Shown: positions 50,587 through 60,001 of the stretch, in pieces
Position numbering within the stretch: the stretch's first letter is position 1
How the letters are laid out: each line of letters begins with the position of its first letter
Source of the DNA: JACRPH01 sp041665465
Lineage (GTDB): Archaea > Nanobdellota > Nanobdellia > Woesearchaeales > GW2011-AR9
Reading direction: 5' to 3'
Length of the DNA stretch: 64,000 nt
Assembly: GCA_041665465.1 (NCBI GenBank)
Contig: JBAYIU010000001.1
Span: forward strand, 186,001-250,000
Notes under the pieces: model-generated
Told to the model about the DNA's origin: nothing
What the model saw: only the letters and a program-made list of their open reading frames with translations
Database searches by the model: none
Program-made: the position numbers and the translations under genes

Positions 50587-52352
50587 GCACTTACTTAGAC
50601 GAATTCCAGATTGATCCGCAAGACCACTCTTATCAACTTCATCCAGATAGTACCCTAGATCACCAAGGAGGAAGAGAAGATACGGGGAGAAGAGATTTAG
50701 ATGAGACCATTCCTTGCAAAGTAGAAGAGGGAGCAGGAACATTAGGCGGCCTTGGTTTCCATGCTTGGGTATACACCACCGCTGACGGAAGAGTGGAGAG
50801 AGACCTATATCCATTAGGAAGAAGATTTGGTTCCGATAATGGAGAAGAATCTTTTCTGGAGAGACTAATAGTCAGATTACCAGAACCAGAAGAAGAAGTA
50901 TTATTCTTAACTTCTGAAGAATTAGAAAGATATCCTGCAAATGGTTACAAATGGATGCATGCTAATCCCGAGATTAAAAGAAGATTTGATGGAACCATCT
51001 TAGATCGTAAAGTTCTTAACCGCTTTGTCAGTTATGAAGGATTAGAAATAACCGTCGCAGAGGGAGAGGTAGGCATCCACATTGATACTACAGTAGTTCC
51101 AAAAGTTCACGGAGATAACTCACAAATAGATAGTTTAGACTTGATTGTTTATGAAACAGAGAATGCACGTTTAGTTAGTTATGGAACCGCAGTTAAGATC
51201 GAATTAAAAATAAACCCAAAAAATAGGGTTAGTCGATTAAAAACTAGCAATCCCGGAGAATACCTAAATTGGGAAGGAAATTTAAATTTACATACCATTA
51301 CTCAAAGAGTCTGGGAAGCGCAAAAAGATGGTTGTGATTTAACCTCTGCAGAAAAAGAAGAGTTTGATAGAAAATTATTAGAATATGTTACCCATGTAAA
51401 TATTCCCTTCTTAGCAAAGTTGCCAGATCCGGTTCTTAAAAGAATGTTTAAAAGAAAAGAAGCAGAACTAGATTCATTAGTAGACCAACTAGTTAAAGGG
51501 GGAATCCCTGAAGAGGTCATTGAAGCAAACAAAGAATTATCAGATTATATTATTCAGGTAGAAAGGAACGAAGTTGTTAGTGCCAACAGAACCTTTTATG
51601 TAACTGACAAGGATGGACAAAAGTGGCTTTTGAAAACTACACAAAATGAAAGAAAAGCCAGAATGGAAGCTGCCGCCAATTATTATCTTAGTCAACAGTT
51701 TGATTTTATTGTACCCGGAAAACAACCAGAACCATTACAAGCTAATGGTGTTTACATGAACTTACAGAGAGATGTGTCCAATCAACCCAAGATTGATCAA
51801 CCATTGGAATATTGGATTGCTTGTTTAGCTCTTTTCCATCGTGAAGCCGAATCTATTATGGCCCAATATATGGCTATAGTTCCAGTAAAACAACTGCGTG
51901 GGATTGATGCTTTAGCTGAAGATTACGCTCAAGCTAAAAAGACGGTTAGTATTAAATTCGATCGAGTAGCTATGGCTGAAGCGATTGATTATCTTGTTGC
52001 TTCCCAGGATTTGGTTTTTGGTCACGGGGATAATAAGAAAGGAAATCGCTTAGGAAAATATTTAGTTGATTTAGAAGGATGTGGAAAAGTTCATCCTGGA
52101 ATTGACTTATCCTTATTGTTAATGGAATATAATGTTCCAAAAGATCAATGGAGTCAACATTTAAGTAAATATTTAGAATTGCGTGGCTACAGTGGAAGTA
52201 GAGAAGAAGAGTTAAAATCTCTGGAACAAGGAACTGTTTTCGCTGCTCGTTATACTGCCGTTAAAGAAGTGTTAGGTTCATCCTTAAGAAATAGCCAGGA
52301 AACGGCGGGAGAGAACCAACTCTTACGGCATCAACTTAGCTGTTTAAACTAA
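50583..52352 (+). CDS. Phosphotransferase (APH/choline-kinase)-like large protein
   Basis: 589 residues. The C-terminal half (about 345-560) looks kinase-like: QKWLLKTTQNERKARMEAAA (Lys region) and DLVFGHGDNKKGNRL followed by YLVDLEGCGKVHPGIDLSLL, which matches the H-G-D-x-x-x-x-N and D-x-(D/E) motifs of aminoglycoside/choline kinases. The N-terminal 330 residues are not recognised; a strand-rich part (GLEITVAEGEVGIHIDTTVV) and an acidic one are visible. It follows a ribbon-helix-helix gene with ATGA overlap, as toxins often follow antitoxins, but the size argues against a simple toxin. Its 3' end overlaps the PhoU-like gene by 17 bases. Confidence 0.6.
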   Translation: MSTYLDEFQIDPQDHSYQLHPDSTLDHQGGREDTGRRDLDETIPCKVEEGAGTLGGLGFHAWVYTTADGRVERDLYPLGRRFGSDNGEESFLERLIVRLPEPEEEVLFLTSEELERYPANGYKWMHANPEIKRRFDGTILDRKVLNRFVSYEGLEITVAEGEVGIHIDTTVVPKVHGDNSQIDSLDLIVYETENARLVSYGTAVKIELKINPKNRVSRLKTSNPGEYLNWEGNLNLHTITQRVWEAQKDGCDLTSAEKEEFDRKLLEYVTHVNIPFLAKLPDPVLKRMFKRKEAELDSLVDQLVKGGIPEEVIEANKELSDYIIQVERNEVVSANRTFYVTDKDGQKWLLKTTQNERKARMEAAANYYLSQQFDFIVPGKQPEPLQANGVYMNLQRDVSNQPKIDQPLEYWIACLALFHREAESIMAQYMAIVPVKQLRGIDALAEDYAQAKKTVSIKFDRVAMAEAIDYLVASQDLVFGHGDNKKGNRLGKYLVDLEGCGKVHPGIDLSLLLMEYNVPKDQWSQHLSKYLELRGYSGSREEELKSLEQGTVFAARYTAVKEVLGSSLRNSQETAGENQLLRHQLSCLN

Positions 52353-53193
52353 TTATACGAGAAGAAAGGTGGCGGATCAGGTTTATCAAGTAATAACGAT
52401 GTTCTGCTAATTCAAATTTGAGGTCTTTATTTTTTTCTTTGCCTACCCTTAACCAGAAATCATCGGCACTAGAAAATTCTTTTTTGAGATAAGTATGATA
52501 AGATTCTTCTATTAAATCTAAGAGGGGAACTATTTTCTTTAAAGAGGATTTATCTTTGCCTTTATTTAACTCTGTACCCAACAAGTAAAGCTCTGCCCCT
52601 ATTTTCTCCAAGATGGTAATAAGGTCATAATAATCATAGCTTTTTTCTCCACCATAACGATGGACAGAAATAGCTCTTAAGAGGTGATCTCTTAATTTAC
52701 GTAAATTTACCTGAACAAGATTTTCCATCTCATTTTGATTAAATGAAGAAGACTTAATGTTTTGGACGATTAGATTAATGATCTGGAACAACTTAACTAT
52801 TAATTTCTCAATCTCTTCTTCTGTCGTAGAAAAGAATGATTTAATGATAATCTGTTTTTGAGAACTAGAGACCACTTCTAACCCCGTGAAGGTATTTACA
52901 ATGGAATTAATCTCGGAAAGGGAAATCTCTACTTTGGTAACAATTCTGATTTCGTCATAACCGTTTTTATAAGCAGAAGCAATAGCACTACGCAAGAGAT
53001 TCTTAGGAGCCTCATGGAAATTTAATTCTTTAATCTTACCAGTTCCCTTATTCTTACTACCAATTAAGAGTTTGTCTTCTACCTCTTCTATCTCAACTTC
53101 ACTTCCAGCTTTAAGTCCTTTAGAACGGACCCATTTGATAGGCAGACAGAGGGTTACTTGATTTATGCCTTGCTTGACCAATTTTCTTTGCAT
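52336..53193 (-). CDS. AbrB-PhoU family regulator
   Basis: 285 residues. Residues 1-48 are a SpoVT/AbrB swapped-hairpin DNA-binding domain (KLVKQGINQVTLCLPIKWVR, AGSEVEIEEVEDKLLIGS). Residues 80-285 are PhoU-like helices (ENLVQVNLRKLRDHLLRAIS; YYDLITILEKIGAELYLLGT). Proteins of this order are common in archaea beside phosphate or other regulons. A TATA-like TTTAAATAG lies 20-28 bases upstream. It is divergent from the secreted-protein operon across a perfect palindrome, so control of that operon is likely. Phosphate response is family knowledge, not shown here. Confidence 0.75.
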   Translation of the reverse strand: MQRKLVKQGINQVTLCLPIKWVRSKGLKAGSEVEIEEVEDKLLIGSKNKGTGKIKELNFHEAPKNLLRSAIASAYKNGYDEIRIVTKVEISLSEINSIVNTFTGLEVVSSSQKQIIIKSFFSTTEEEIEKLIVKLFQIINLIVQNIKSSSFNQNEMENLVQVNLRKLRDHLLRAISVHRYGGEKSYDYYDLITILEKIGAELYLLGTELNKGKDKSSLKKIVPLLDLIEESYHTYLKKEFSSADDFWLRVGKEKNKDLKFELAEHRYYLINLIRHLSSRIISLNS

Positions 53194-53235
53194 GTGGGGT
53201 TAAAATGAGGCGGACTATTTAAACTTTTCTTATCT

Positions 53236-53259
53236 AAATATTTAAAATATTTTAAATAT
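53236..53259. promoter_or_regulatory. Perfect 24-bp palindrome
   Basis: AATATTTAAAAT followed by its exact reverse complement ATTTTAAATATT. It lies 43 bases upstream of the AbrB-PhoU start and 70 bases before the secreted operon's ATG, in the 135-base divergent spacer. The symmetrical AT core suits an AbrB-type dimer. AT-rich composition raises the chance of accidental symmetry, but 24 perfect bases is long. Confidence 0.55.
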
Positions 53260-53328
53260 TGATTAAGATTAAATAAACGAATGGTGTTCACTGATAAGTA
53301 ACAAACACAAAAATGAGGGATTACAAAA

Positions 53329-53697
53329 ATGACTACAGATAACTTATACCAAATTGAGGATTACAGAAGAAGAGAAGAAAATAGCCTTCTAGAAAAAGTA
53401 GCAGATAAGGCAGTTTATATTTCAAACATTACCCCATTTATCCTGATTCCAGGAGCAGCAGGAATGATTTATAATGGAATAAGAAAATTATTAGACTCAC
53501 CACAAGCAGCAGAAACAGCAAATTCTCTTAGTTCAAATTTCTATTCTAGTGGAGCATATGATTTTGTTGCAGCAGGTATTGTTATTAGTGCAACTGTAGC
53601 AATAATTAAACTTAAAGATAAAATAAAGGTTGAAAAAAGAATTTCTGATGCGAAGATAAGAACCATTGATCGCACTTTAGAAGAGGAGGACAATTAA
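53329..53697 (+). CDS. Small membrane protein, first gene of the secreted operon
   Basis: 122 residues. Two hydrophobic helices: VYISNITPFILIPGAAGMIY (about 28-47) and YDFVAAGIVISATVAIIKL (about 83-101), with charged ends. A GAGG site lies 8-12 bases before the ATG. Two residues... ends one base before the lipoprotein gene. No family recognised. It may anchor or help export the following proteins. Confidence 0.6.
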   Translation: MTTDNLYQIEDYRRREENSLLEKVADKAVYISNITPFILIPGAAGMIYNGIRKLLDSPQAAETANSLSSNFYSSGAYDFVAAGIVISATVAIIKLKDKIKVEKRISDAKIRTIDRTLEEEDN

Positions 53698-53698
53698 G

Positions 53699-54502
53699 AT
53701 GATCTCTTACAAAACTTTAATGATTGCTGCTCTTGGTTCCCTAGTAGCAGCCTGTGGATCAGTACAACCAACCCAGATGTACCAAGCTCCAGTTTATACT
53801 ACTCCAAAGCAAGTTGAGAAAGAATGTGGCTGGAAAGAGAATAGAACTAATGATGGTTATTGTGTGGGTGCTGAAGCTGCTTTTTTTATTGATGCGATTG
53901 GAGCATTAAATTATGGTTCTGCCACCGTCACTGATGAAGGAAATTTTCAACAGATTACAGGATTTGCCTGCGGAATGGATAGTGGTAGGGATAGTCGTTC
54001 TCAAAGATCTTGCAGTTGGGCTAGAAATGAATCCGACCCTAACCGCGACAAGACTGTCACTTCTCAAGAAGCTAAAAGAAAATTAAGTGACCTTATCGCA
54101 GAGATGACTCCCAGCAAACCTTTCTATTTTGAAGAGGAACAAATTATGCAAGATGAAGTATATTCTGAAAGGACAACCAGAATTAGTGAGGATAAAGTCA
54201 GAAAAGCCATTGGTGAATACAAGAATACTGCTAAAGCGGCCCTCTCTGCCTGTAATACCCTAGTAAGAGATTTACCCGACAGCAGATGTATTTGTCCAAT
54301 TTCCTTGGAAAATTGTAACCTTTTCTCAAAGGGAAAAGAAGCATTAGCTGCAGAATATAGTCAAATTCCTACCGGAAGAAGGAATGAAGTGAGAGAGTTA
54401 CATGATAAATTAGAACCTCTTCTTGATCGAGCAGAATCACTCTTAGAAAGAGATCTAAAACTTAAATGCGGATATGAACTAGATTGCGGAGACTTACAAT
54501 GA
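53699..54502 (+). CDS. Lipoprotein with Cys-Gly motifs
   Basis: 267 residues. Signal peptide MISYKTLMIAALGSLVAACG with lipobox A-A-C. Several Cys motifs: ECGWKENRTNDGYCVG, CICPISLENC, LKCGYELDCGD. The body is helical. The CG(W/Y) and K-C-G pattern recurs in the neighbours (54499, 55212, 55879, 57520). Overlaps the next gene by 4 bases (ATGA). Function unknown. Confidence 0.65.
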   Translation: MISYKTLMIAALGSLVAACGSVQPTQMYQAPVYTTPKQVEKECGWKENRTNDGYCVGAEAAFFIDAIGALNYGSATVTDEGNFQQITGFACGMDSGRDSRSQRSCSWARNESDPNRDKTVTSQEAKRKLSDLIAEMTPSKPFYFEEEQIMQDEVYSERTTRISEDKVRKAIGEYKNTAKAALSACNTLVRDLPDSRCICPISLENCNLFSKGKEALAAEYSQIPTGRRNEVRELHDKLEPLLDRAESLLERDLKLKCGYELDCGDLQ

Positions 54503-55215
54503 GAAATTACAAAACAATTGGATTAGCATTATTAACATTAGGATTAGCTGGATGCGGAGCAAGTATTCAGAATACTGAAACAGACATCACTAGAATGTAT
54601 CGTGGCCAAAATAGATCTGGCTGTGTAACTATCAGTTCAACTGCTGCTTACAACCAAGGACTAGAAGCTTTTGCCAATAGTGAGTGGGGAAAGAACATTG
54701 GTACTGTGTGTAAGGCAGACAGCGGTGATGGAGTCGACCGAGATACTAAAGCATATGATGTCTTTGATAAAGATGCTAATTTTGTTGGCAGAGTAAGTGA
54801 TCATAATAGAGCACAGAGATTATTGCTTAAGGCGGCTGAGAAAAAGAACTTTGATTACAATCAGCAATGTGGCTTAGTTTATTCCACTGCATCATATAAC
54901 CCAAAAAATGGAATGATTGATGGTGAAACTCCTTTAGGAGAACAAATTGGATTAGTTTGTAACCCTTCTCGAGAGTTTATTCCTCAAAGAGATTTATGCA
55001 TACTTCAAAAAAATCCAAGGGGAATAGATTTTGAGGTTTATAGCTTTGAACCCACTATTACTCTTGGTCCAAATGATGTTGAACCAAATCTTACCTTTAT
55101 CCCAATTAGAGTTGAAGTATCAAACCCTCAACCTTACAAATGGGTAGGAGAAGCAAGCAGTTGTAAAGAAGCTCAAGCCATTTTGAATGGGCTAAAAGGA
55201 GACAGAGAAGAATGA
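54499..55215 (+). CDS. Lipoprotein
   Basis: 238 residues from the ATG at 54499, which overlaps the upstream stop as ATGA; the open frame extends to a TTG at 54484 that has no support. Signal MRNYKTIGLALLTLGLAGCG with lipobox L-A-G-C. Two similar halves start GCVTISSTAAYNQGL and CGLVYSTASYNPKNG, each followed by ...IG(T/L)VC(K/N), suggesting an internal repeat of about 85 residues. Unknown function. Confidence 0.65.
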   Translation: MRNYKTIGLALLTLGLAGCGASIQNTETDITRMYRGQNRSGCVTISSTAAYNQGLEAFANSEWGKNIGTVCKADSGDGVDRDTKAYDVFDKDANFVGRVSDHNRAQRLLLKAAEKKNFDYNQQCGLVYSTASYNPKNGMIDGETPLGEQIGLVCNPSREFIPQRDLCILQKNPRGIDFEVYSFEPTITLGPNDVEPNLTFIPIRVEVSNPQPYKWVGEASSCKEAQAILNGLKGDREE

Positions 55216-55877
55216 GAACCCTACTTGGAACTTTAGCTGTTGCTGCTTACTTAGGATTAACTGCTCCTGCTTATGCTCAACAGAATGAATGGCAGATTGG
55301 AACTGCTCCGGTTGTAAATCCTGCTCCCGTTACAGAAGAAAAAGCTGCACTTCATTTTCAAGGAGTAGACCAATTCTTGGATTACACTACTTTCTTAGCC
55401 GAAAGGATTCAGGAAGTTAGAGAGATTAACAAGAGTTATACTTCTGACCCGATAGTTAATCAGATTATTGGGTTAGAGAGAGATATCGCTAACATTAGAA
55501 GTGCTACTAAAACCCTTAAAGGATTAAAATGGAGTTTTGAGGTCGATGAGACTGATCAGCTGGACAAATTTTTAGGAAAGTATCGAGAAAGAAGGGATGC
55601 TGCCGAGGATCAGAAAAGAGAAGCGAGAAGAGTAAAAAGTCCAGTTAAAGTAAATCACACTCTTCTTACTTGTGAAGACAGTCAAGATTATTCTGAAAGA
55701 CTAGATCAAGTTAATCAGGAGTACAACTCGGCTAGAATCCAAGCTATTCGCACTGATGTTGAGATAACTAAGAATGGCACGGTCATCGAATTAGAGGATC
55801 AATTATCAAACCTGTTGAGAACAACCCGAGCTCAAGCACAAAAATTCAATTTAGAACACAAGTGTGGAGGAATCTAA
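55212..55877 (+). CDS. Secreted helical protein
   Basis: 221 residues. Classical signal peptide MRTLLGTLAVAAYLGLTAPA then Y-A-Q (A-x-A cleavage). The mature protein is long charged helices (LAERIQEVREINKSYTSD, KYRERRDAAEDQKREARR) and ends EHKCGGI with one earlier Cys, possibly coiled coil. Overlaps the preceding gene by 4 bases. Confidence 0.65.
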   Translation: MRTLLGTLAVAAYLGLTAPAYAQQNEWQIGTAPVVNPAPVTEEKAALHFQGVDQFLDYTTFLAERIQEVREINKSYTSDPIVNQIIGLERDIANIRSATKTLKGLKWSFEVDETDQLDKFLGKYRERRDAAEDQKREARRVKSPVKVNHTLLTCEDSQDYSERLDQVNQEYNSARIQAIRTDVEITKNGTVIELEDQLSNLLRTTRAQAQKFNLEHKCGGI

Positions 55878-55878
55878 A

Positions 55879-56538
55879 ATGTCAGTCAGAAATACTTTAT
55901 TCGGAATCGCTGCTCTTTATTCAGGACTAGCTTTTGCTCAACCTAAAGAGGCAATTGTAGAATACAAAGCTCAAGCACAACAAGCTACTTCCGCAGCGGA
56001 AGCCTTAGTTAAAAAATATCAGGAGAAAGACTTCAAGCTAGGATGTGTTGATACTATTGACCTTTTTGACGCTTTTGATCAAGGAGCAAATGAACTAAAA
56101 GAGTTGTACGCTAAGATTCCTGAAGAACAAAGAAATACTCCCGAAGTAGTTGAAGCAACTGCTCGATTAAATGCTGCATTAAAAGGAGCTAATCAAAAAT
56201 TAAAAGAAGATTATAACCAGAGATGCGGATTTTGTAACGGCTTAGAAAGAGACCAATGTGAATCACTAGATGATTACTTGACTTTAATTCAAGAAGGAAT
56301 CTCTCAAGCTGATCGAATCATAGAAGGAGCTAACAAACTTGGTTGTAATAAGACCGATCAAGCTTATGATTTAGTTCAAAAATATATTCAAGGAGCTAAG
56401 GAGTTAGAAGAACATTCTCAAGATTATATTGGACTGTTAGACTTGGTCAAGAAAAAAGGATTATCTGAAACACGTCAGACTTTCTGGCAGAAATATCGGG
56501 AGTTAGAAAGAACGTTAGAAAGCAATAGGTGTAGGTAG
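55879..56538 (+). CDS. Secreted helical Cys protein
   Basis: 219 residues from the ATG at 55879, preceded by GGAGG in the end of the previous gene; the open frame runs up to 55864 without support. Signal MSVRNTLFGIAALYSGLAFA. The mature part has two similar halves, each with Cys-containing loops (KLGCVDTIDLFDAFDQG and KLGCNKTDQAYDLVQKY), plus RCGFCNGLERDQCE between. Internal repeat of a helical hairpin is likely. Unknown function. Confidence 0.65.
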   Translation: MSVRNTLFGIAALYSGLAFAQPKEAIVEYKAQAQQATSAAEALVKKYQEKDFKLGCVDTIDLFDAFDQGANELKELYAKIPEEQRNTPEVVEATARLNAALKGANQKLKEDYNQRCGFCNGLERDQCESLDDYLTLIQEGISQADRIIEGANKLGCNKTDQAYDLVQKYIQGAKELEEHSQDYIGLLDLVKKKGLSETRQTFWQKYRELERTLESNRCR

Positions 56539-56542
56539 AGAG

Positions 56543-56950
56543 ATGAAAGGCTCAACTAAACTGGGATTTGCAGTTGGATTAACCTGCTTAGGTTTATCCT
56601 TACCTCATGCTATTGGATATGTTAGTGTAATTAATAATCGCCCGATAGTTGACACTACTCCTGCTTTCATGAGAAGACCAGAAAACCCGTATGTTAAACC
56701 AAGAGATGAGTCTATGCGTAAATGTACCCAAGGAGTTTACGACCGACATCTTAACTGCGTAGGAAATGGAATTAATGATAGTAGAGATCTATCTGATCTT
56801 CTAGATAGTGCTCTTCAATCTAGTATCGAACATACTTGTGCTAGAATCCATAATCGAGAAATGTTTGGATGTCTTTCTAGTGATGAAGCGAGATATTGGG
56901 ACAACCGAGTAAGAGATTTTGAAAATGACCTCGAGAGGTATGAAAGATGA
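56543..56950 (+). CDS. Secreted protein
   Basis: 135 residues. Signal-like MKGSTKLGFAVGLTCLGLSL. The mature part has Cys in RKCTQG, LNCVG, HTCAR and FGCLS, i.e. four, likely two disulfides. Overlaps the next gene by 4 bases (ATGA). No family recognised. Confidence 0.6.
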   Translation: MKGSTKLGFAVGLTCLGLSLPHAIGYVSVINNRPIVDTTPAFMRRPENPYVKPRDESMRKCTQGVYDRHLNCVGNGINDSRDLSDLLDSALQSSIEHTCARIHNREMFGCLSSDEARYWDNRVRDFENDLERYER

Positions 56951-57507
56951 GTCTCAAAGGAATCATCGGAACTGCACTTCTGGGACTAGGATTAAACTAT
57001 TGTGCCAGTATGCCTTTGAACTATCAAGGACAACCATTAACTCAAACTGAACAACAGAGATTTGTAGATCTTAAAGATAAAGTTGATTATTTGAAATCAG
57101 TTAGTAAAAAAGAATATGATAAAGCAGGTCAAGACTCCTTAGATGCAAGAACAGTAGACCAATATTATGATGCTCAAGCAAGATATACTTTATTTTGGGG
57201 AATGCAGATAAGCGATAAAGATCCGAATCTTAATCAGCGAGTCCAGCGAATTCTGGTAGGATACTCTCAAGAACTAGAAAATCCCACTGGAGTTGAAAGA
57301 TGGGTTAATCAACCACACCAATCAGGAAGAAGGATGGTTTCTTCTCAAGGATTTGGAGATACTTGTCTTGCAGTTAAAAGAATTGATCCTCTTCTACAAA
57401 AAGAAGGAATTAAATTAGAGAATTATAGTTCCTCTTTCCCAATAAGAGAAGCGTCTCAATTTCTAGGGGAATTATGGGGAGAGAAGTATCGTTGTGAACA
57501 TCAGTGA
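56947..57507 (+). CDS. Lipoprotein-like secreted protein
   Basis: 186 residues. Signal MSLKGIIGTALLGLGLNYCA with a weak lipobox (L-N-Y-C). Mature part with two further Cys near the C-terminus (GDTCLA, KYRCEHQ). Helical, charged. Preceded by GAGAGGTATGAAAG. Confidence 0.6.
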   Translation: MSLKGIIGTALLGLGLNYCASMPLNYQGQPLTQTEQQRFVDLKDKVDYLKSVSKKEYDKAGQDSLDARTVDQYYDAQARYTLFWGMQISDKDPNLNQRVQRILVGYSQELENPTGVERWVNQPHQSGRRMVSSQGFGDTCLAVKRIDPLLQKEGIKLENYSSSFPIREASQFLGELWGEKYRCEHQ

Positions 57508-57519
57508 GGTAAATGCAAA

Positions 57520-58362
57520 ATGACAAACCACAAAACATTAATTTTAGCTGGATTGACGGCTTTAGGAATAGCTGCTTGTGGATCAACTCCACAAACTTAT
57601 CGACCAACTTCTTCTTTTCAGGAGAGAGAAATCACTCCTTGTGAATCTGCTTCCCCTAATGATTCCTCTTATGCGTTTGGATTTAGAGTTGTCGGAGATG
57701 ATCAACAGAAATTATTTTACTCAAAAGCTGTAGGCATAAAAACCGGAATGATAAAAGTTACTGCTTTTAGTGATGATCAAGGAACAAGTTATCGTGCCGA
57801 AGGCACTACCCCGAATGATAAAGTTCATTCAGATAGCTTAAGCAACCGTTACTATCGAGATATGGCCGTTGGCTTTCTAGAAGAAGCAGATCTAATTGAT
57901 GGAAAGAAGGACAAGTGTGTCTTGCCCAAGAGCATTGATACTCTGATGGATCGTTTATATCGGGAGAATGCAACTTACGATTTTGTTGGAGAACCTTCAA
58001 CCATCAGTATTGATTCAGAAAGTTACTATTTATCCACTCAAGACGGAACCGGACATTATCAAAGAACAGAGACTACTGAAAATGGAGAGACCCAAGTCAG
58101 AGAAGATCTTAGCGGAAATCTTTCTAAAGAAGAGATCGTTGGCGGAGAAGGAGTTTCTGGAAAATGTGGATGGAATTATAATCGCGATATCGGAGATTGT
58201 GATTGGTCCATGAGAAGAGAAAAAGGAGATTGCGACTGGGATTTTAGAACAGATGGAAAATCACAAAGATGGCTAACGAATTGTCTTTCAGATGCAGATT
58301 ACCATTACAATGCTTGTGCAGGACTTGCTGAAAGTAAGTTGAGTGGTTGTAGAGAGAGATAG
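57520..58362 (+). CDS. Lipoprotein with repeated CDW motifs
   Basis: 280 residues. Signal with lipobox (LAGLTALGIAACGSTP). The first 170 residues are strand-rich. Near the C-terminus GKCGWNYNRDIGDCDWSM and then EKGDCDWDFRTDG repeat G-D-C-D-W, followed by C in TNCLSD, NACAG and SGCRE. Many Cys suggest several disulfides on the cell surface. Unknown function. Confidence 0.65.
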   Translation: MTNHKTLILAGLTALGIAACGSTPQTYRPTSSFQEREITPCESASPNDSSYAFGFRVVGDDQQKLFYSKAVGIKTGMIKVTAFSDDQGTSYRAEGTTPNDKVHSDSLSNRYYRDMAVGFLEEADLIDGKKDKCVLPKSIDTLMDRLYRENATYDFVGEPSTISIDSESYYLSTQDGTGHYQRTETTENGETQVREDLSGNLSKEEIVGGEGVSGKCGWNYNRDIGDCDWSMRREKGDCDWDFRTDGKSQRWLTNCLSDADYHYNACAGLAESKLSGCRER

Positions 58363-58364
58363 AA

Positions 58365-59177
58365 ATGACACGCTTCGGAAGATTCCCAGTAACTGGACAT
58401 GAACCTGCTCGTTATGCAACTCAAGCATATCTAGCTTGTTCAGAAGAACCTTTTAGTATTGATGGAGTAATCAGAACCGAAGAAGCTGATGGTCGTTACA
58501 AGTTAGAAGGAGAAATGCAGATTTATTGGAACGGGGGATTAACCTCTAAAGTTAGAACTGCTCAAATTCCTTTAGAAGTAGAACTTCGAGGAGGAACCCC
58601 CACTACTAGAAAAAGATTTGGTAAAGTGATGAAAGGATACGTAAATCCCGATTTAAGAGTTACTTTAGATTACGCCTCTTTAGCAGAAGGCATTTCTGAA
58701 CCAGGAAGAGTTGCGTTAGAAGAGTTAGCAGATCGCATTAGTGAATGGCAAACATCTCATCAAGAATCTAGAGGACAAGTTTCTAAGATGTATCAAGCTT
58801 GTTTACCTAATTCCTTACTTCAGCGAGTAATGGATCTATCTGTTGAAGATCGCACTAAAGTAAATTCCTTGTTAGTTGTTACAGCGATTGCTGAGAAGTT
58901 GACTTGGTCAGGATTCACATTGAAAGAATATGATGCTGAGAAGAAATTGTGCGTAAGTGAAGATCTTAAGGATAAGATTACTGAACAAGGAAGATATTAT
59001 GCTCTTAATCATGAGATTAAAGTTGTCGATAAGATTGCCGATGTAACTTATGAATCTATGGCTCGCGCTAGAGGCAAGAATAAAGCTAGAGGTAAGATCG
59101 AAATGCCTTACTTGCATAATGCTACTTGGAGAGAAAGAAGACCAGGCAGGGTAACGATTATTTCTGGAGGAAACTAA
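58365..59177 (+). CDS. Unknown protein of the secreted operon, no signal peptide
   Basis: 270 residues. No hydrophobic N-terminus, so probably cytoplasmic or exported by another route. The first 110 residues are strand-rich (YKLEGEMQIYWNGGLTSKV), the rest helical, ending basic (RARGKNKARGKIEM; TWRERRPGRVTII). It starts 2 bases after the previous stop. Not recognised. Confidence 0.55.
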   Translation: MTRFGRFPVTGHEPARYATQAYLACSEEPFSIDGVIRTEEADGRYKLEGEMQIYWNGGLTSKVRTAQIPLEVELRGGTPTTRKRFGKVMKGYVNPDLRVTLDYASLAEGISEPGRVALEELADRISEWQTSHQESRGQVSKMYQACLPNSLLQRVMDLSVEDRTKVNSLLVVTAIAEKLTWSGFTLKEYDAEKKLCVSEDLKDKITEQGRYYALNHEIKVVDKIADVTYESMARARGKNKARGKIEMPYLHNATWRERRPGRVTIISGGN

Positions 59178-59178
59178 A

Positions 59179-60000
59179 ATGACTACCGCTGATGAAGCTA
59201 GAAGAAAGTTATTAGAAGTTAAATATCATCTTGAAGGAGAAGGTTTTCCCTGGATTAGTACTCAAGCGAATAAAGAGATATTTAGAGATTATTTAGAGAG
59301 AATTAAGGAAGAACAGTTTGGAAAAGATTTTTATGGGAATAATGGTGAAAGAGAACTACTTTTAAAATTAGCTGCAGGTGAACTGTTAAGAGAAGCAGGA
59401 TTCTCTTTTGTACCACTAGGATATGCTACTCCTTTGGGAAATAAATTTTTTCCTCAAAAACAAGGAAATGGATGGGAACAATATTATGGGGGAATCGGAG
59501 GAGTTCCAATTAATCCATTAGATCCAGCTATTACTTATCGTGACAGTTCTCAAGGAACATGGAACGAACGCCAGAAGGAACCACAAACTATTGATGTTCT
59601 GATTGGCCACGATTTGAGAACCATGAGTCTTGGAAATATTGGAGAGATCAGTAAAGGACATTCTTTAGTTGTGATTTCTTTCTCTCCTTCAGAACATGCA
59701 AAAGCCAGAGATAAACTAGACCAACTAACTACTCTTTATGCTAAGGAATTGCTTTTTCATCAGAATTACTTTACTGGAATAATAAAAAAATCAACTAGAT
59801 TATACTTTCATCCATTTCAGATGCAGAATCACGAAGCTTTGGGATCATTTATTTGTGATTGTAAATGTTATTACGGCAAAGATGCTTTGATGAAAGCGGT
59901 TTATGATGTTGAACCCGTGGATAAAGTAGAACTATTAAGGGTTAAACCCAGAGAAAAGATACAGAAAGTTAGATTTTCGAACCAAGGAGAGGGGATTTAA
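59179..60000 (+). CDS. Unknown protein of the secreted operon, no signal peptide
   Basis: 273 residues, 1 base after the previous stop, with GGAGG upstream. No signal peptide. Contains GGIGGVPINPLDPAITY and VLIGHDLRTMSLGNIG, and FICDCKCYYG with three Cys. It resembles 58365 only in lacking a signal; both may process or export the secreted set. Function unknown. Confidence 0.55.
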   Translation: MTTADEARRKLLEVKYHLEGEGFPWISTQANKEIFRDYLERIKEEQFGKDFYGNNGERELLLKLAAGELLREAGFSFVPLGYATPLGNKFFPQKQGNGWEQYYGGIGGVPINPLDPAITYRDSSQGTWNERQKEPQTIDVLIGHDLRTMSLGNIGEISKGHSLVVISFSPSEHAKARDKLDQLTTLYAKELLFHQNYFTGIIKKSTRLYFHPFQMQNHEALGSFICDCKCYYGKDALMKAVYDVEPVDKVELLRVKPREKIQKVRFSNQGEGI

Positions 60001-60001
60001 G

